Notes: generated by a model not told the origin, from the letters alone. A stretch of 64,000 nucleotides of DNA from Orbus hercynius (GCF_003634275.1 NZ_RBWY01000001.1:186001-250000); one strand, 5' to 3'; positions 9,555 to 17,827 are shown, counted from the first letter of the stretch. Numbers and translations are program-made.

Positions 9555-10046
9555 TCACTGTTTTTTTAATAAACTGACAATATCTTCCTTGGTGTCATCG
9601 GCAAATTCATTATCTTCGTCTTCCTCGATAGTTAAACCAAGTTGGTTCATGAGCGCATCAATGCGATCAAGCATTCTATCGAGATCTTGCTGTTGTTTGT
9701 TTGAAAGTGTTTCACCTTCATCAATCAAATCGAGCAATTGATCTAAATAAGGATCATTTTCTAATTGCTCAAGCTCTTTTTCAGGGGTGAGTTTGATTGG
9801 TTTTGCCGTTACTGGTTTAGTTTTGTGTGGTTTAGTCTGACTCACTGCACCATTTGCAACTAATGGAATTGGTTTTTTACTGCCAATTCGAGGATCATTG
9901 ATAACATTATCGTTTTTTTTCGATGTGTTATCTGCACCTTGAATACGAGAGCCACTTGGTAGCCCTTTATGCTTGCGTTTACGTTTCAGTTGACGAGATT
10001 GTTCATTAATCTCTTCACGGCTTTTACTCGGTTTCTTTTTAATCAT
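9555..10046 (-). CDS. yihI: Der GTPase-activating protein YihI
   Basis: YihI stimulates the GTPase of the ribosome-assembly factor Der. The 163 residues show the family layout: a very basic N-terminus (KRKRKHKGLPSGSR), the conserved DPRIGSKKPIPL near residue 55, a linker, and an acidic C-terminal helical part with LDRIDALMNQLG. E. coli YihI is of similar length and also sits beside hemN. Cytosolic; no signal or membrane segment. Confidence 0.92.
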   Translation of the reverse strand: MIKKKPSKSREEINEQSRQLKRKRKHKGLPSGSRIQGADNTSKKNDNVINDPRIGSKKPIPLVANGAVSQTKPHKTKPVTAKPIKLTPEKELEQLENDPYLDQLLDLIDEGETLSNKQQQDLDRMLDRIDALMNQLGLTIEEDEDNEFADDTKEDIVSLLKKQ

Positions 10047-10284
10047 AATAGGCCATTTAATATTTCATTAATAATTCATCTGTATAGTGATGAACAAATA
10101 GGAACTGATGCAGGAAATTATACACTCAAGTCACTTTAATGTGCAGTATATATGTGATTTTAATTATTGCTTGACTAATTTTAATTGGTGAAAATCCATT
10201 TTATGTGTAAGCTAGCACAAACGGATCTTGCTAAGCGAGATTAATAAGAGCACGATGTTCATATTAATAAAGTGATAATTGTTT
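10047..10284. other. gap between yihI and coaA, no gene seen
   Basis: This 238-base divergent gap must hold promoters for both neighbours. TTGACT at 10171-10176 resembles a -35 toward coaA, but no convincing -10 follows at 16-18 bases. No small open frame, RNA gene or repeat was recognised. Confidence 0.4.
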
Positions 10285-11220
10285 ATGAGTAATCAGTTAA
10301 GTCCATATATGAAGTTTAGTCGTCAAGAGTGGGCATCTTTACGTAATGCTGTACCGATGACGCTAAGTGTTGATGAATTAAAGTCTTTACAAGGTATTAA
10401 TGAAGAGCTATCGCTTGATGAGGTAACGGATATTTATTTGCCGCTCTCTCGATTGCTTAATTATTACATTGGTAATAATTTTACACGACAAGCCATTTTG
10501 GCTAAATTTTTAGGTAAAAATCATAAAACGCCGTATATTATCGGTATTGCAGGTAGCGTTGCTGTAGGCAAGAGCACCACTGCTCGGGTATTAAAAGCAC
10601 TGTTAACTCGCTGGCCAGAACATCGCAAAGTTGCGTTAGTAACTACTGATGGTTTCTTATATCCGAATAAAGTGTTAGAAGAACGTGGTATTATGCATAA
10701 AAAGGGCTTTCCACAGTCATATGATTTGAAAAAGCTATTGCAATTTGTGTCTGATATTAAATCGGGTGTTTCACATGTTTCAGCCCCCGTTTATTCTCAT
10801 CTGGTGTATGATATTGTTGAAAATGAATCGGTAGAAATTGAAAGTCCGGATATTTTGATTCTTGAAGGACTCAATGTATTACAAAATCCTGTTGATTGTC
10901 ATGCGACCAGTAATCGGGTATTTGTGTCAGATTATGTTGATTTTTCGATTTATGTTGATGCTGAAAGACCATTATTACACGATTGGTATATTAACCGATT
11001 TTTAAAATTTAGGGCCGGTGCTTTTAGTGATCCAAACTCCTATTTCCACCATTATTCGCAGATCCCTGAAACGGAAGCGTTGAAAAAGGCTGAGCATATT
11101 TGGAAAAGTATTAATGAATTAAACTTACTTGAAAACATCTTACCTACTCGTGAAAGGGCGAGTTTAATTCTAACAAAAAGTGTTGACCATCGAGTCGATA
11201 ATGTTCAACTGAGAAAATAA
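10285..11220 (+). CDS. coaA: pantothenate kinase, type I
   Basis: CoaA phosphorylates pantothenate, the controlling step of coenzyme A synthesis. The Walker A motif GSVAVGKST near residue 91 is intact, and blocks such as [20 protein letters not shown] and [13 protein letters not shown] follow E. coli CoaA throughout. At 311 residues it is slightly shorter than the 316 of E. coli. An earlier TTG two codons upstream is in frame; the ATG is preferred. No strong ribosome site is visible. PanF, the pantothenate importer, is also in this window (28.1 kb). Confidence 0.97.
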   Translation: MSNQLSPYMKFSRQEWASLRNAVPMTLSVDELKSLQGINEELSLDEVTDIYLPLSRLLNYYIGNNFTRQAILAKFLGKNHKTPYIIGIAGSVAVGKSTTARVLKALLTRWPEHRKVALVTTDGFLYPNKVLEERGIMHKKGFPQSYDLKKLLQFVSDIKSGVSHVSAPVYSHLVYDIVENESVEIESPDILILEGLNVLQNPVDCHATSNRVFVSDYVDFSIYVDAERPLLHDWYINRFLKFRAGAFSDPNSYFHHYSQIPETEALKKAEHIWKSINELNLLENILPTRERASLILTKSVDHRVDNVQLRK

Positions 11221-11263
11221 CTAAATATCATTATTTAGTGAATATAACAAAAAGGAAGTAATT

Positions 11264-11677
11264 ATGAAAAATATATTAAAAATGAGTCTTATTACATTAG
11301 CTGTTACTATGAGTGCATCGGCTTTAGCTAATCAATTTGAAGGTTTAACTTGTGCCGGTAAAAAAACCGCGATACAAACACAACTTGATTATGCTAAACA
11401 AGCGAATAATGTTTATCAAGTTCAAGGGCTAGAAAAAGCATTAACTGATGTGAACACTTATTGTTCTAATGATGATCTTGCAAAGAAATACCAAGAGAAA
11501 GTTCAAGAGAAAACAGCTAAATTGCAAGAGAAACAAGATGATTTAAAAGAAGCTCAGCTTAAAGGTGATCCAAGTAAAATAGCAAAACAGCAAGCAAAAT
11601 TGCAAAAAGCTCAATATGAGTTACAAGAAGCACAAACTCAACTCGATTCATTTCATCAAAAACTAAAAGCAGAGTAG
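11264..11677 (+). CDS. periplasmic DUF1090 family protein (YqjC-like)
   Basis: A 137-residue protein with a clear signal peptide (MKNILKMSLITLAVTMSASALA, cut before Asn) and a long, charged, probably coiled-coil body rich in Gln, Lys and Glu. Two cysteines in the N-terminal third (LTCAGKK, NTYCSND) could form one disulfide. The pattern matches the DUF1090/YqjC family of small periplasmic proteins, whose role is not firmly known. AAAAGGAAG is the ribosome site. A strong terminator follows. Confidence 0.8.
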   Translation: MKNILKMSLITLAVTMSASALANQFEGLTCAGKKTAIQTQLDYAKQANNVYQVQGLEKALTDVNTYCSNDDLAKKYQEKVQEKTAKLQEKQDDLKEAQLKGDPSKIAKQQAKLQKAQYELQEAQTQLDSFHQKLKAE

Positions 11678-11695
11678 TTTATCTGGTTAATCTTA

Positions 11696-11729
11696 AACGC
11701 AATTTGGCATACAAATTGCGTTTTTTTTT
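11696..11729 (+). terminator. intrinsic terminator after the DUF1090 gene
   Basis: Eleven-base arms AACGCAATTTG and CAAATTGCGTT with a 5-base loop and a T run. Confidence 0.95.
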
Positions 11730-11930
11730 ACTTTATAAACGCATTTTGTCATGAGTGAAATTTAATCGTATGGCATTAAACGGTTTGATTATTTGGTATG
11801 CATATACTCAGTATTTGTGTCGCTCTTAGAATAGACAGATTAAATCATATATATTGAACAAGTCTGTTTGAAAAGATGTCGCAAAGAATGATAATTGAGT
11901 CATGATGTGTGTGATGAGCGAATGACAGGC

Positions 11931-11954
11931 ATAAAAAAATCACCATCAGGTGAT
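11931..11954 (-). terminator. intrinsic terminator of the tRNA operon
   Basis: On the minus strand ATCACC, a TGAT loop, GGTGAT and a run of T lie 10 bases beyond the 3' end of tRNA-Lys. The 200 bases between this and the DUF1090 terminator hold nothing I can recognise. Confidence 0.85.
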
Positions 11955-11964
11955 CTTAATAAAT

Positions 11965-12040
11965 TGGTGGGTCGTGAAGGATTCGAACCTTCGACCAACG
12001 GATTAAAAGTCCGCTGCTCTACCGACTGAGCTAACGACCC
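11965..12040 (-). tRNA. tRNA-Lys (UUU)
   Basis: A 76-base cloverleaf with encoded CCA. The 5' acceptor GGGTCGT pairs with ACGACCC, the T loop GGTTCGAATCC is standard, and the anticodon TTT maps to 12005-12007. It is the last gene of a three-tRNA operon. Confidence 0.97.
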
Positions 12041-12082
12041 ACTAAAGGGACAATACCAATCAAATCTATTTCATCTTAAAGA

Positions 12083-12158
12083 TGGTGGGTGATACCGGGT
12101 TCGAACCAGTGACCCCCTCCTTGTAAGGGAGGTGCTCTCCCAACTGAGCTAATCACCC
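12083..12158 (-). tRNA. tRNA-Val (UAC)
   Basis: A 76-base tRNA with encoded CCA; anticodon TAC at 12123-12125 inside CTTACAA. Its sequence is identical to the tRNA-Val at 12211-12286, so the two arose by duplication or are kept alike by gene conversion. Confidence 0.97.
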
Positions 12159-12191
12159 TAAGGCTAAAACAAAATATTATTTTATTTTAAC

Positions 12192-12300
12192 TTTCTACAC
12201 AGTAAAGATTTGGTGGGTGATACCGGGTTCGAACCAGTGACCCCCTCCTTGTAAGGGAGGTGCTCTCCCAACTGAGCTAATCACCCTTACTGTGTGGAAA
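12192..12300 (-). ncRNA. flanking stem around the first tRNA-Val precursor
   Basis: TTTCTACACAGTAA (12192-12205) and TTACTGTGTGGAAA (12287-12300) are inverted repeats matching at 13 of 14 positions, and the remaining position is a G-U pair in RNA. The right arm directly abuts the mature 5' end and the left arm lies 5 bases past the CCA. In the primary transcript leader and trailer would pair and extend the acceptor stem, which probably affects RNase P and 3' processing. Confidence 0.65.
12211..12286 (-). tRNA. tRNA-Val (UAC)
   Basis: First gene of the tRNA operon: 76 bases with encoded CCA, anticodon TAC at 12251-12253. Identical to its neighbour at 12083-12158. Confidence 0.97.
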
Positions 12301-12303
12301 AGC

Positions 12304-12331
12304 ATTATAAAGATCATGCTGCCCCAGTCAA
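12304..12331 (-). promoter_or_regulatory. sigma-70 promoter of the tRNA operon
   Basis: On the minus strand TTGACT (12326-12331) and a perfect TATAAT (12304-12309) are 16 bases apart, shortly before the first tRNA-Val. This is one of the best promoters in the window, as expected for stable RNA. Confidence 0.85.
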
Positions 12332-12386
12332 CTATTTTTTTTATTTTTCTGCAAATTATTACTCTTTCGTTTTAAATTTAAACACT

Positions 12387-12429
12387 TTTTGTGAGATTTT
12401 TCGCATTTGCTGTTTTTTTAAGCTATTAC
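12387..12429 (+). promoter_or_regulatory. CRP-S-like site and -10 of the DNA-uptake operon
   Basis: TGTGA-N6-TCGCA (12390-12405) sits in T-rich flanks. The right half has the TCGCA of CRP-S sites, which need Sxy as well as CRP; the left half is the ordinary TGTGA. TATTAC at 12424-12429 can serve as -10, which puts the site centre about 40 bases before the expected transcript start, the position of a class II CRP site. The E. coli hofMNOPQ operon is a known CRP-S regulon member, so the location fits. Confidence 0.6.
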
Positions 12430-12481
12430 CAAGCGTATTTTAACTGACAATTAGATGCCGAAAAGATCAGGAGAGCATCTC

Positions 12482-13543
12482 ATGTATTACATCACATTTT
12501 TTATCAAGGCAGAAAGTGTGCTTGGTTTTATTGTTCATCTTAAGGGTAAAAATTATAACATTCTTGACAAACAGACTATAGAAATTATTGATACTAGTGA
12601 TATTAGCACAACCTTAAATTCATTCATTAGTCAATATTGCAGTTCAATTCTTCAACACCAAGACAGGATTATCTATCGCATAATTTTATTAGATAATCAA
12701 ATTATGCATAGGCAATTGCAGCTACCTAATATTGGTTTACAGTCTGGTGAAATTGAGCAGTATATTGATAGCGTTTTAGCTAAAATTTTTCATACAGCGT
12801 TACCATTGAGTTATGATTATCTGCTTGAACCCGAGTTGAATCGGCACCAGAACCTTTGTGTTTACGCTTATCCTCAGTCAGTAATAAACCGTTATTTTCA
12901 GAGTATTCCTGTATCATCATTACATTTTCTTGGTATAACCACTGATTTACTTTCATCTTCAACAGTACTCGAACAGCATGCACCTTATTTTGAACAGTTA
13001 GCTTGTCAGTTTCAACTTGGTGGCATCAACTTTTTGCCTTGGCGTCAGCAACAAAAAAGGCATAAAAGAGTGGGTTTATTGATTGTTATTGCCTGCTATT
13101 TTCTAGTGAGTATTGTGATCACTGCATTACTATTTTGGCAAACAATAATCCAGTATCAGCAGCAAGTTAATGATAATTTACAGCTGCAGATGCGGTTAAC
13201 TCAAAGCAATCGACAATTGGCTGAGTTGGTAGAATTAGATAGTCTCATTAGGCAGTTACAAGTTGATGTTGATAGGTCCGAATTACTAAATAAACGATTG
13301 ATGATGTTGGTCAATGTATTCCGTTTGATGAGTAATCGCTTACCTGATGGGCTATGGCTTCGCTCATTTGAGTATGATAAGGACTCCATAGTGTTTATCG
13401 GCGAAAGTTTTTCTTATGATGATATTCTCACTTTTTCACAATTAATTGATGTGTCTGGTATTTTTCAACAACGTCAGGTGCTATCAGTGAATCAACATGA
13501 TTACTTATTTCAGTTTAATTTATCCGTGCAAGTTATTCTTTGA
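12482..13543 (+). CDS. PilM-PilN fusion protein of a competence pilus (HofM-HofN)
   Basis: 353 residues. Residues 1-180 resemble only the first part of PilM/HofM, the actin-like cytoplasmic protein: strands, then LHFLGITTDLLSSSTVLEQ like the HofM segment VSAITPDASAL. At 182-188 comes INFLPWR, the hallmark start of PilN, then a basic stretch, one membrane helix (about 197-219), a coiled coil and a PilN C-terminal domain. In E. coli these are separate genes hofM and hofN. The second half of PilM is missing, so nucleotide binding is doubtful. The ATG at 12482 with AGGAGAG before it is chosen over the ATG at 12455. First gene of the operon. Confidence 0.8.
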   Translation: MYYITFFIKAESVLGFIVHLKGKNYNILDKQTIEIIDTSDISTTLNSFISQYCSSILQHQDRIIYRIILLDNQIMHRQLQLPNIGLQSGEIEQYIDSVLAKIFHTALPLSYDYLLEPELNRHQNLCVYAYPQSVINRYFQSIPVSSLHFLGITTDLLSSSTVLEQHAPYFEQLACQFQLGGINFLPWRQQQKRHKRVGLLIVIACYFLVSIVITALLFWQTIIQYQQQVNDNLQLQMRLTQSNRQLAELVELDSLIRQLQVDVDRSELLNKRLMMLVNVFRLMSNRLPDGLWLRSFEYDKDSIVFIGESFSYDDILTFSQLIDVSGIFQQRQVLSVNQHDYLFQFNLSVQVIL

Positions 13544-13561
13544 CCGACTTGGAAAAAAACT

Positions 13562-14071
13562 ATGATTGAATGGCTTGATCGATTTTTGTTGCGCTCGGCG
13601 AAGGTCCGCCATTTGGTAATCATATTTAGCGTGAGCTTATTATTCCTTTTATTCTATTTTGTGTTCATTGCGCCAGTTAAAGCGCAATACTTACGTGAGC
13701 AACTTAATTACCAGTCTCTGTTTGCAGACATAAAATTGTTAGAACAAAAAATAAATTATTATCCAACAAAATCACAACTTTTAAACGCGATAGAGCATAA
13801 TCGACACAATATAACCAAAGATAGTATAAGTACTATTACTGATTTAATTACATTTGTTTCACAGCAATTATCAAACAGTCATTTAGCACTAATTCAATTG
13901 GTGAGTCAAGACGGGGATAATTATGTGAATCTTAGTATGAAATTCTCTGGATTATACCATCATTTTGTCAATTTTATTGAGGTAATGTCACAGCAAAATA
14001 TGGGGAGTAGTATGACCGGTCTCACCATTATAGAACAAGACAAACACTTAATTTTTTCAGTTAATATCTAA
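13562..14071 (+). CDS. PilO-like inner-membrane protein (HofO)
   Basis: 169 residues: short cytoplasmic N-terminus, one membrane helix (about 19-38, IIFSVSLLFLLFYFVFIAPV), then a periplasmic coiled coil and an alpha/beta end, the plan of PilO. PilO pairs with PilN and links the inner-membrane platform to the secretin through PilP. Sequence similarity to named PilO/HofO proteins is low, so the call rests on layout and on its place between the PilN-like and HofP-like genes. Confidence 0.7.
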   Translation: MIEWLDRFLLRSAKVRHLVIIFSVSLLFLLFYFVFIAPVKAQYLREQLNYQSLFADIKLLEQKINYYPTKSQLLNAIEHNRHNITKDSISTITDLITFVSQQLSNSHLALIQLVSQDGDNYVNLSMKFSGLYHHFVNFIEVMSQQNMGSSMTGLTIIEQDKHLIFSVNI

Positions 14072-14097
14072 TATGAAAATCGAGATGAGGATTGACG

Positions 14098-14472
14098 ATG
14101 AGTTCTATAGCTCGCTTATTGTTGTGCGTTTTGCTGTATCTACCCAAGATAAGCATACCTGATGTTAAAGATCCTTTTTTATCACCGACTCTTAGTTCTT
14201 GTCAGCAATTGGAAGCAAACTTGATCACAAAAATTAATGGTTGGCAGTATTTTGGTGGAATACAGGACGAATCTTTACAATCAAAATATCCTGCAATCCT
14301 TGTATTACGTCATCAGCAGGCCTGGTTGACCATCTTTAATGGCGTCATTCCTTTGAGCTTACTGCCCTGGCAAATTTTAACGATTTCAACGAAGTCAATT
14401 AAATGGCAAGCACCGCTGCCTAACTATTGCCATAAAAATATTATTTTTACGATGAATTGGGGAGCAAGGTAA
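14098..14472 (+). CDS. HofP-like pilus assembly protein
   Basis: 124 residues with a hydrophobic N-terminus that should act as signal peptide or anchor. It then has KDPFLSPTLSSCQQL and INGWQYFGGIQ, which match the HofP pattern DPF-x-P, Cys, W-x-Y-x-G, and a small beta domain that ends with a second Cys pair partner near PNYCHKN. HofP corresponds to PilP, the bridge from PilN/PilO to the secretin. ATG at 14098 preceded by GATGAGG is the best start. The next gene begins one base after the stop. Confidence 0.75.
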   Translation: MSSIARLLLCVLLYLPKISIPDVKDPFLSPTLSSCQQLEANLITKINGWQYFGGIQDESLQSKYPAILVLRHQQAWLTIFNGVIPLSLLPWQILTISTKSIKWQAPLPNYCHKNIIFTMNWGAR

Positions 14473-14473
14473 G

Positions 14474-14545
14474 ATGAAACGATGCTTTATCATGAGTATG
14501 ATTACATTAATAGCCACGCTTTGCTATTTAATTTAATCAAATGTA
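14474..14545 (+). pseudogene. secretin signal peptide interrupted by an in-frame TAA
   Basis: An ATG one base after hofP opens a typical signal peptide: Met-Lys-Arg, then MSMITLIATLCYLI. The frame hits TAA at 14534-14536 and then continues as SNVLA-HEQQ, where VLA would be the cleavage site. One base change would restore a 25-residue signal peptide in frame with the secretin. This points to a nonsense mutation, or a sequencing error, within hofQ rather than an unrelated upstream frame. Confidence 0.75.
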
Positions 14546-15736
14546 TTGGCTCATGAGCAACAAGATACTGTGATTTCAATGCGTTTTCATCAAACACCAA
14601 CGAGTATGATTTTACAATCATTAGCCGATTATCGTCAGATGAATTTAATCTCAGATGTTGCCGTTGATCAAATCCAAACGATTAATTTATACCATATCAC
14701 TTGGGATAAGGCACTAGCGCTTATTACTCAAAATGCAAAACTGTATTATATTATTGATAATAATTTTTTAACGGTTGGACCTTTACCAAATCCTTCCGAT
14801 GAATTAGAACAACAACGATTGCAGCAGAAAGAGCAGGAGTTATCTTTACCATTAGTCTACTTACCGTTAAAAATACATCATAGTGATATTACATCATTGT
14901 TAACTATCATTAAAGATCAACACGTATTATCTGAACGGGGGAACATCTTTATTGAGCAAAAGACCAATGTATTAGTCGTCTACGATATTGCCAAGAATGT
15001 CGATAAGATAAAAACATTAATTGAAATATTGGATCAGCCGACACCACAAGTTCAAATATCAGCTCACATTGTCACAATGAATAATGAAAGCGCTTCGGAG
15101 CTTGGTATAAAATGGGGATACACAGGTTCATCATCACAGTTTATAGATCAGCTTAATACTAATTTGGGCGCTAGTAGTCCTTCTACTGTAGTTGGTTTTA
15201 ATTTGGCTAAGCGATCTGGTCATTTATTAAATTTAGAATTATCTGCACTCGAGGCTGAAAATCAATTAGATATTATTGCTAGTCCCATGTTAATGACAGC
15301 AGATAAACATACTGCATCGATTAAACAAGGTACTGAAATTCCTTACGAAGTTACAACAGGTTATAATGGCTCGACTTCAATTGAGTTTAAACAGGCAGTT
15401 TTAGGGCTGGAAGTTACGCCACGTTTGCTAAAAAATGGACTCATGGAACTTACCTTATATATAACACAAAATTCAGCGGGGCGATCAATTAAACGTAGCG
15501 ATGATGGTGAAACGTTAGCAATTGACACACAAGAAATTCGTACGCAAGTGTTTGTTAACAGTGGTGAAACATTAGTGCTAGGCGGAATTTTTCAACAAAC
15601 CAAACATCAAGATCATCGCACTGTGCCAGGTCTTAGCAAACTTCCTATTTTCGGAGGGTTGTTTCGATATAAAGGATCTAAACTTGAACGACGTGAGTTG
15701 GTGATTTTTATTACCCCACAAATAATCCAGTTTTAA
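14546..15736 (+). CDS. hofQ: type IV pilus / DNA-uptake secretin HofQ (PilQ family), signal peptide broken
   Basis: The open frame from the TTG at 14546 encodes the entire mature secretin, about 393 residues (HofQ of E. coli is 412 with signal peptide). It has an N-terminal STN-like/N0 domain, a short secretin N1 domain around residues 105-165, and the secretin pore domain with SPMLMTADKHTASIKQGTEIPY and the signature VPGLSKLPIFGGLFR near the end. The family forms the outer-membrane ring for DNA or pilus passage. Translation from TTG would leave it without a signal peptide. No ribosome site precedes the TTG. Unless the stop is read through or is an error, the protein is probably not exported. 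Confidence 0.85.
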   Translation: MAHEQQDTVISMRFHQTPTSMILQSLADYRQMNLISDVAVDQIQTINLYHITWDKALALITQNAKLYYIIDNNFLTVGPLPNPSDELEQQRLQQKEQELSLPLVYLPLKIHHSDITSLLTIIKDQHVLSERGNIFIEQKTNVLVVYDIAKNVDKIKTLIEILDQPTPQVQISAHIVTMNNESASELGIKWGYTGSSSQFIDQLNTNLGASSPSTVVGFNLAKRSGHLLNLELSALEAENQLDIIASPMLMTADKHTASIKQGTEIPYEVTTGYNGSTSIEFKQAVLGLEVTPRLLKNGLMELTLYITQNSAGRSIKRSDDGETLAIDTQEIRTQVFVNSGETLVLGGIFQQTKHQDHRTVPGLSKLPIFGGLFRYKGSKLERRELVIFITPQIIQF

Positions 15737-15804
15737 TTTACTTTTATGGTTGGCATCAATGGAGTATAATTATAACCATATATTATTGATAATAAGAGTG
15801 AGTT

Positions 15805-16623
15805 ATGTTTCATATTGTAGCATCCGATCTTGACGGTACATTGTTAAATTCTCAGCATAGTTTATCTGCTTATACTAAAAAAATTCTCCAAGCATTACGA
15901 AAACAAAACATCAATTTTATTTTTGCAACTGGTCGCCATCACATTGATGTCGCACAAATGCGCGAAAATATGGCTATTGATGCTTTTATGATTACCTCAA
16001 ATGGTGCAAGGGTACATGATAGTCAAGGCAATTTGATCTATAGTAAAAATGTTGATCCTAATATTGCTGCTGAAATTGCACAAATAGCGATGCATGAACC
16101 GCTTATTTATACACATGTTTATCGAGGAGATGAATGGTTGATTAATAAAGAAGATGAGTATTCTTTAGGCTATTTTAAAGATACTAATTTTACTTATCAG
16201 TTTTTCGATCCTCTAGACTTTGATACACATCATATTGCCAAAATCTATTTTTCGATTACTGAAGATGGGCATCATGCACATTTAGTTAAGGTGAAAAATC
16301 GGTTAGAAGCGAAATATGGGGCGCAAATTAGTGTCACTTTCTCTACATTAAATTGCTTAGAAGTTATGGGAAGTCAAGTTTCAAAAGGTTATGCTTTGCA
16401 AGCTGTCGCAAAACAGTTAGGATTTTCGGCACAAGATTGTATTGCATTTGGTGATGGAATGAATGATTTTGAGATGTTATCGATGGCGGGTAAGGGCTGT
16501 ATTATGCAAAATGCTAGTGATGAACTAAAAATGCGATTGCCTCATTTAGAAATTATCGGTACAAATGCTGATGATGCAGTACCTCATTATTTGAATAAAC
16601 TTTTTTTTGCCTCAGCGATTTAA
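15805..16623 (+). CDS. yigL: HAD-superfamily Cof-type phosphatase YigL
   Basis: Soluble phosphatase; E. coli YigL dephosphorylates pyridoxal phosphate and sugar phosphates and is up-regulated by the small RNA SgrS. Motif I is SDLDGTLL (residues 7-14), motif II TSNGA, and motif [12 protein letters not shown]; the end [15 protein letters not shown] is YigL-like. 272 residues against 266 in E. coli. tusA starts two bases after the stop, forming a two-gene unit. Confidence 0.92.
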   Translation: MFHIVASDLDGTLLNSQHSLSAYTKKILQALRKQNINFIFATGRHHIDVAQMRENMAIDAFMITSNGARVHDSQGNLIYSKNVDPNIAAEIAQIAMHEPLIYTHVYRGDEWLINKEDEYSLGYFKDTNFTYQFFDPLDFDTHHIAKIYFSITEDGHHAHLVKVKNRLEAKYGAQISVTFSTLNCLEVMGSQVSKGYALQAVAKQLGFSAQDCIAFGDGMNDFEMLSMAGKGCIMQNASDELKMRLPHLEIIGTNADDAVPHYLNKLFFASAI

Positions 16624-16624
16624 T

Positions 16625-16852
16625 ATGCAAGCTGATAAAGAATTAGATACGTTGGGACTGCGTTGCCCAGAACCCATTATGTTAGTACGTAAAACAATAA
16701 GGGATATGGTCATTGGAGATGTCCTACATATTATTGCTGATGACCCTGCGACCGTAAGGGATATTCCAGGATTTTGTCGACATATGGATCATCAGCTACT
16801 ACAGATGCAGACAGATCAAAAACCTTATCACTATTGGATTGCAAAACGCTAA
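16625..16852 (+). CDS. tusA: sulfur-carrier protein TusA
   Basis: TusA takes persulfide sulfur from IscS and passes it on for tRNA 2-thiouridine synthesis. The active cysteine lies in [10 protein letters not shown], and [17 protein letters not shown] matches E. coli TusA. 75 residues (E. coli 81). The frame is open upstream into yigL, but the ATG at 16625 directly after the yigL stop fits the family start. Confidence 0.95.
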   Translation: MQADKELDTLGLRCPEPIMLVRKTIRDMVIGDVLHIIADDPATVRDIPGFCRHMDHQLLQMQTDQKPYHYWIAKR

Positions 16853-16947
16853 TTAGGCAGTAACTAATTTGTATTGATACAATCGAATGCTGAATGAAAC
16901 AATAGGTACCTATGAGAGGTAAGTGCCTATTTTGTTAACTAAACCGA

Positions 16948-17760
16948 CTAATATCCGTTACTATAGAGATCAGCATAAGCACTGCAACTATCTTCATCAC
17001 CAAGTGCACAGGATTTTTGATATAACTCTTTGGACTTTGCATAGTTTTGCCGTACTCCAAGGCCTTCTTCATAGAGGCTAGCTAAGTTATAGCATCCGAC
17101 CGATTCATCTAAATCACAGGCTTGTTTGTAATACTTAGCTGCTAGTGTATAGCTTTGTGTGACACCCTCTCCATTATCATACAAATAGCCAATGTTATTA
17201 CAGCTAGATGCATGTTCGTTATTGCATCCTTTAGCGTATAATGCCATCGCTTTTGGTACATCCTGCTTAACACTATCACCTTCTTGATACATATTACCTA
17301 AATTGTAACAACCTGAACTTTCATTACCATTACAAGCTAATTCATATAATTTAAATGCTTGCTGGGTATCTTGATCTGTTCCTTCTCCATGATGGTAAAG
17401 GAATGCAAGATTATTACAACCGGTCATATTACCAAGATCACAGGCTTTTTTATAGAAAGTGAATGCTTTATTATTATCTTGCTCAATATTTGTTGAATAT
17501 CGATACAGATAGCCTAGATTTGTACAGCTTTCAGCATAATTAGCATTACAGGCTTGCGAATAGAATTCGATGGCTTTTGCTGAATCTTGGGGGATTTCTG
17601 CCGTTCCTTCTTGATACAGGTAGGCAAGTTGATCACAACTTGCTAAATCACCATTTTTACAAGATAGTTCGTACTGTTTATCGGTTTGTGCATTAGCATT
17701 AGACATCAATCCAATTAAACATCCGCAACTAATTAATAGAGTAAATAGAATATTTTTCAT
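16948..17760 (-). CDS. secreted Sel1-repeat, cysteine-rich protein
   Basis: 270 residues: signal peptide ending ANA-Q at about 25, then six full and one partial 36-residue Sel1-like repeats. Each carries the pattern (S/G)C-x-NL-x-x-LY-x-x-G ... QD-x-x-KA-x-x-x-Y-x-x-AC, so each repeat has two cysteines at fixed spacing, as in the Helicobacter Hcp proteins where they form disulfides. Such proteins are usually periplasmic or secreted scaffolds; the partner here is unknown. An extended -10 promoter lies upstream. Confidence 0.88.
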   Translation of the reverse strand: MKNILFTLLISCGCLIGLMSNANAQTDKQYELSCKNGDLASCDQLAYLYQEGTAEIPQDSAKAIEFYSQACNANYAESCTNLGYLYRYSTNIEQDNNKAFTFYKKACDLGNMTGCNNLAFLYHHGEGTDQDTQQAFKLYELACNGNESSGCYNLGNMYQEGDSVKQDVPKAMALYAKGCNNEHASSCNNIGYLYDNGEGVTQSYTLAAKYYKQACDLDESVGCYNLASLYEEGLGVRQNYAKSKELYQKSCALGDEDSCSAYADLYSNGY

Positions 17761-17818
17761 AATTTCTTCTTATTTTATTCGTGAGTTGATAATGGTTATT
17801 TCCTGTATTTGCTCATAA

Positions 17819-17827
17819 ATTATATCA
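17819..17827 (-). promoter_or_regulatory. extended -10 promoter of the Sel1-repeat gene
   Basis: Minus strand TGATATAAT, a perfect extended -10, lies about 60 bases before the ATG. The -35 region is poor, which is acceptable for an extended -10 promoter. Confidence 0.5.

Noticed and set aside
11730-11930. Small RNA gene between the DUF1090 gene and the tRNA operon
   Set aside because: No promoter plus terminator pair on one strand other than those of the neighbours; nothing to support a call.
14546-14548. TTG 14546 as the true hofQ start
   Set aside because: No ribosome site precedes it and it lies within the signal-peptide region of a frame that starts at 14474; kept only as a formal open-frame start.
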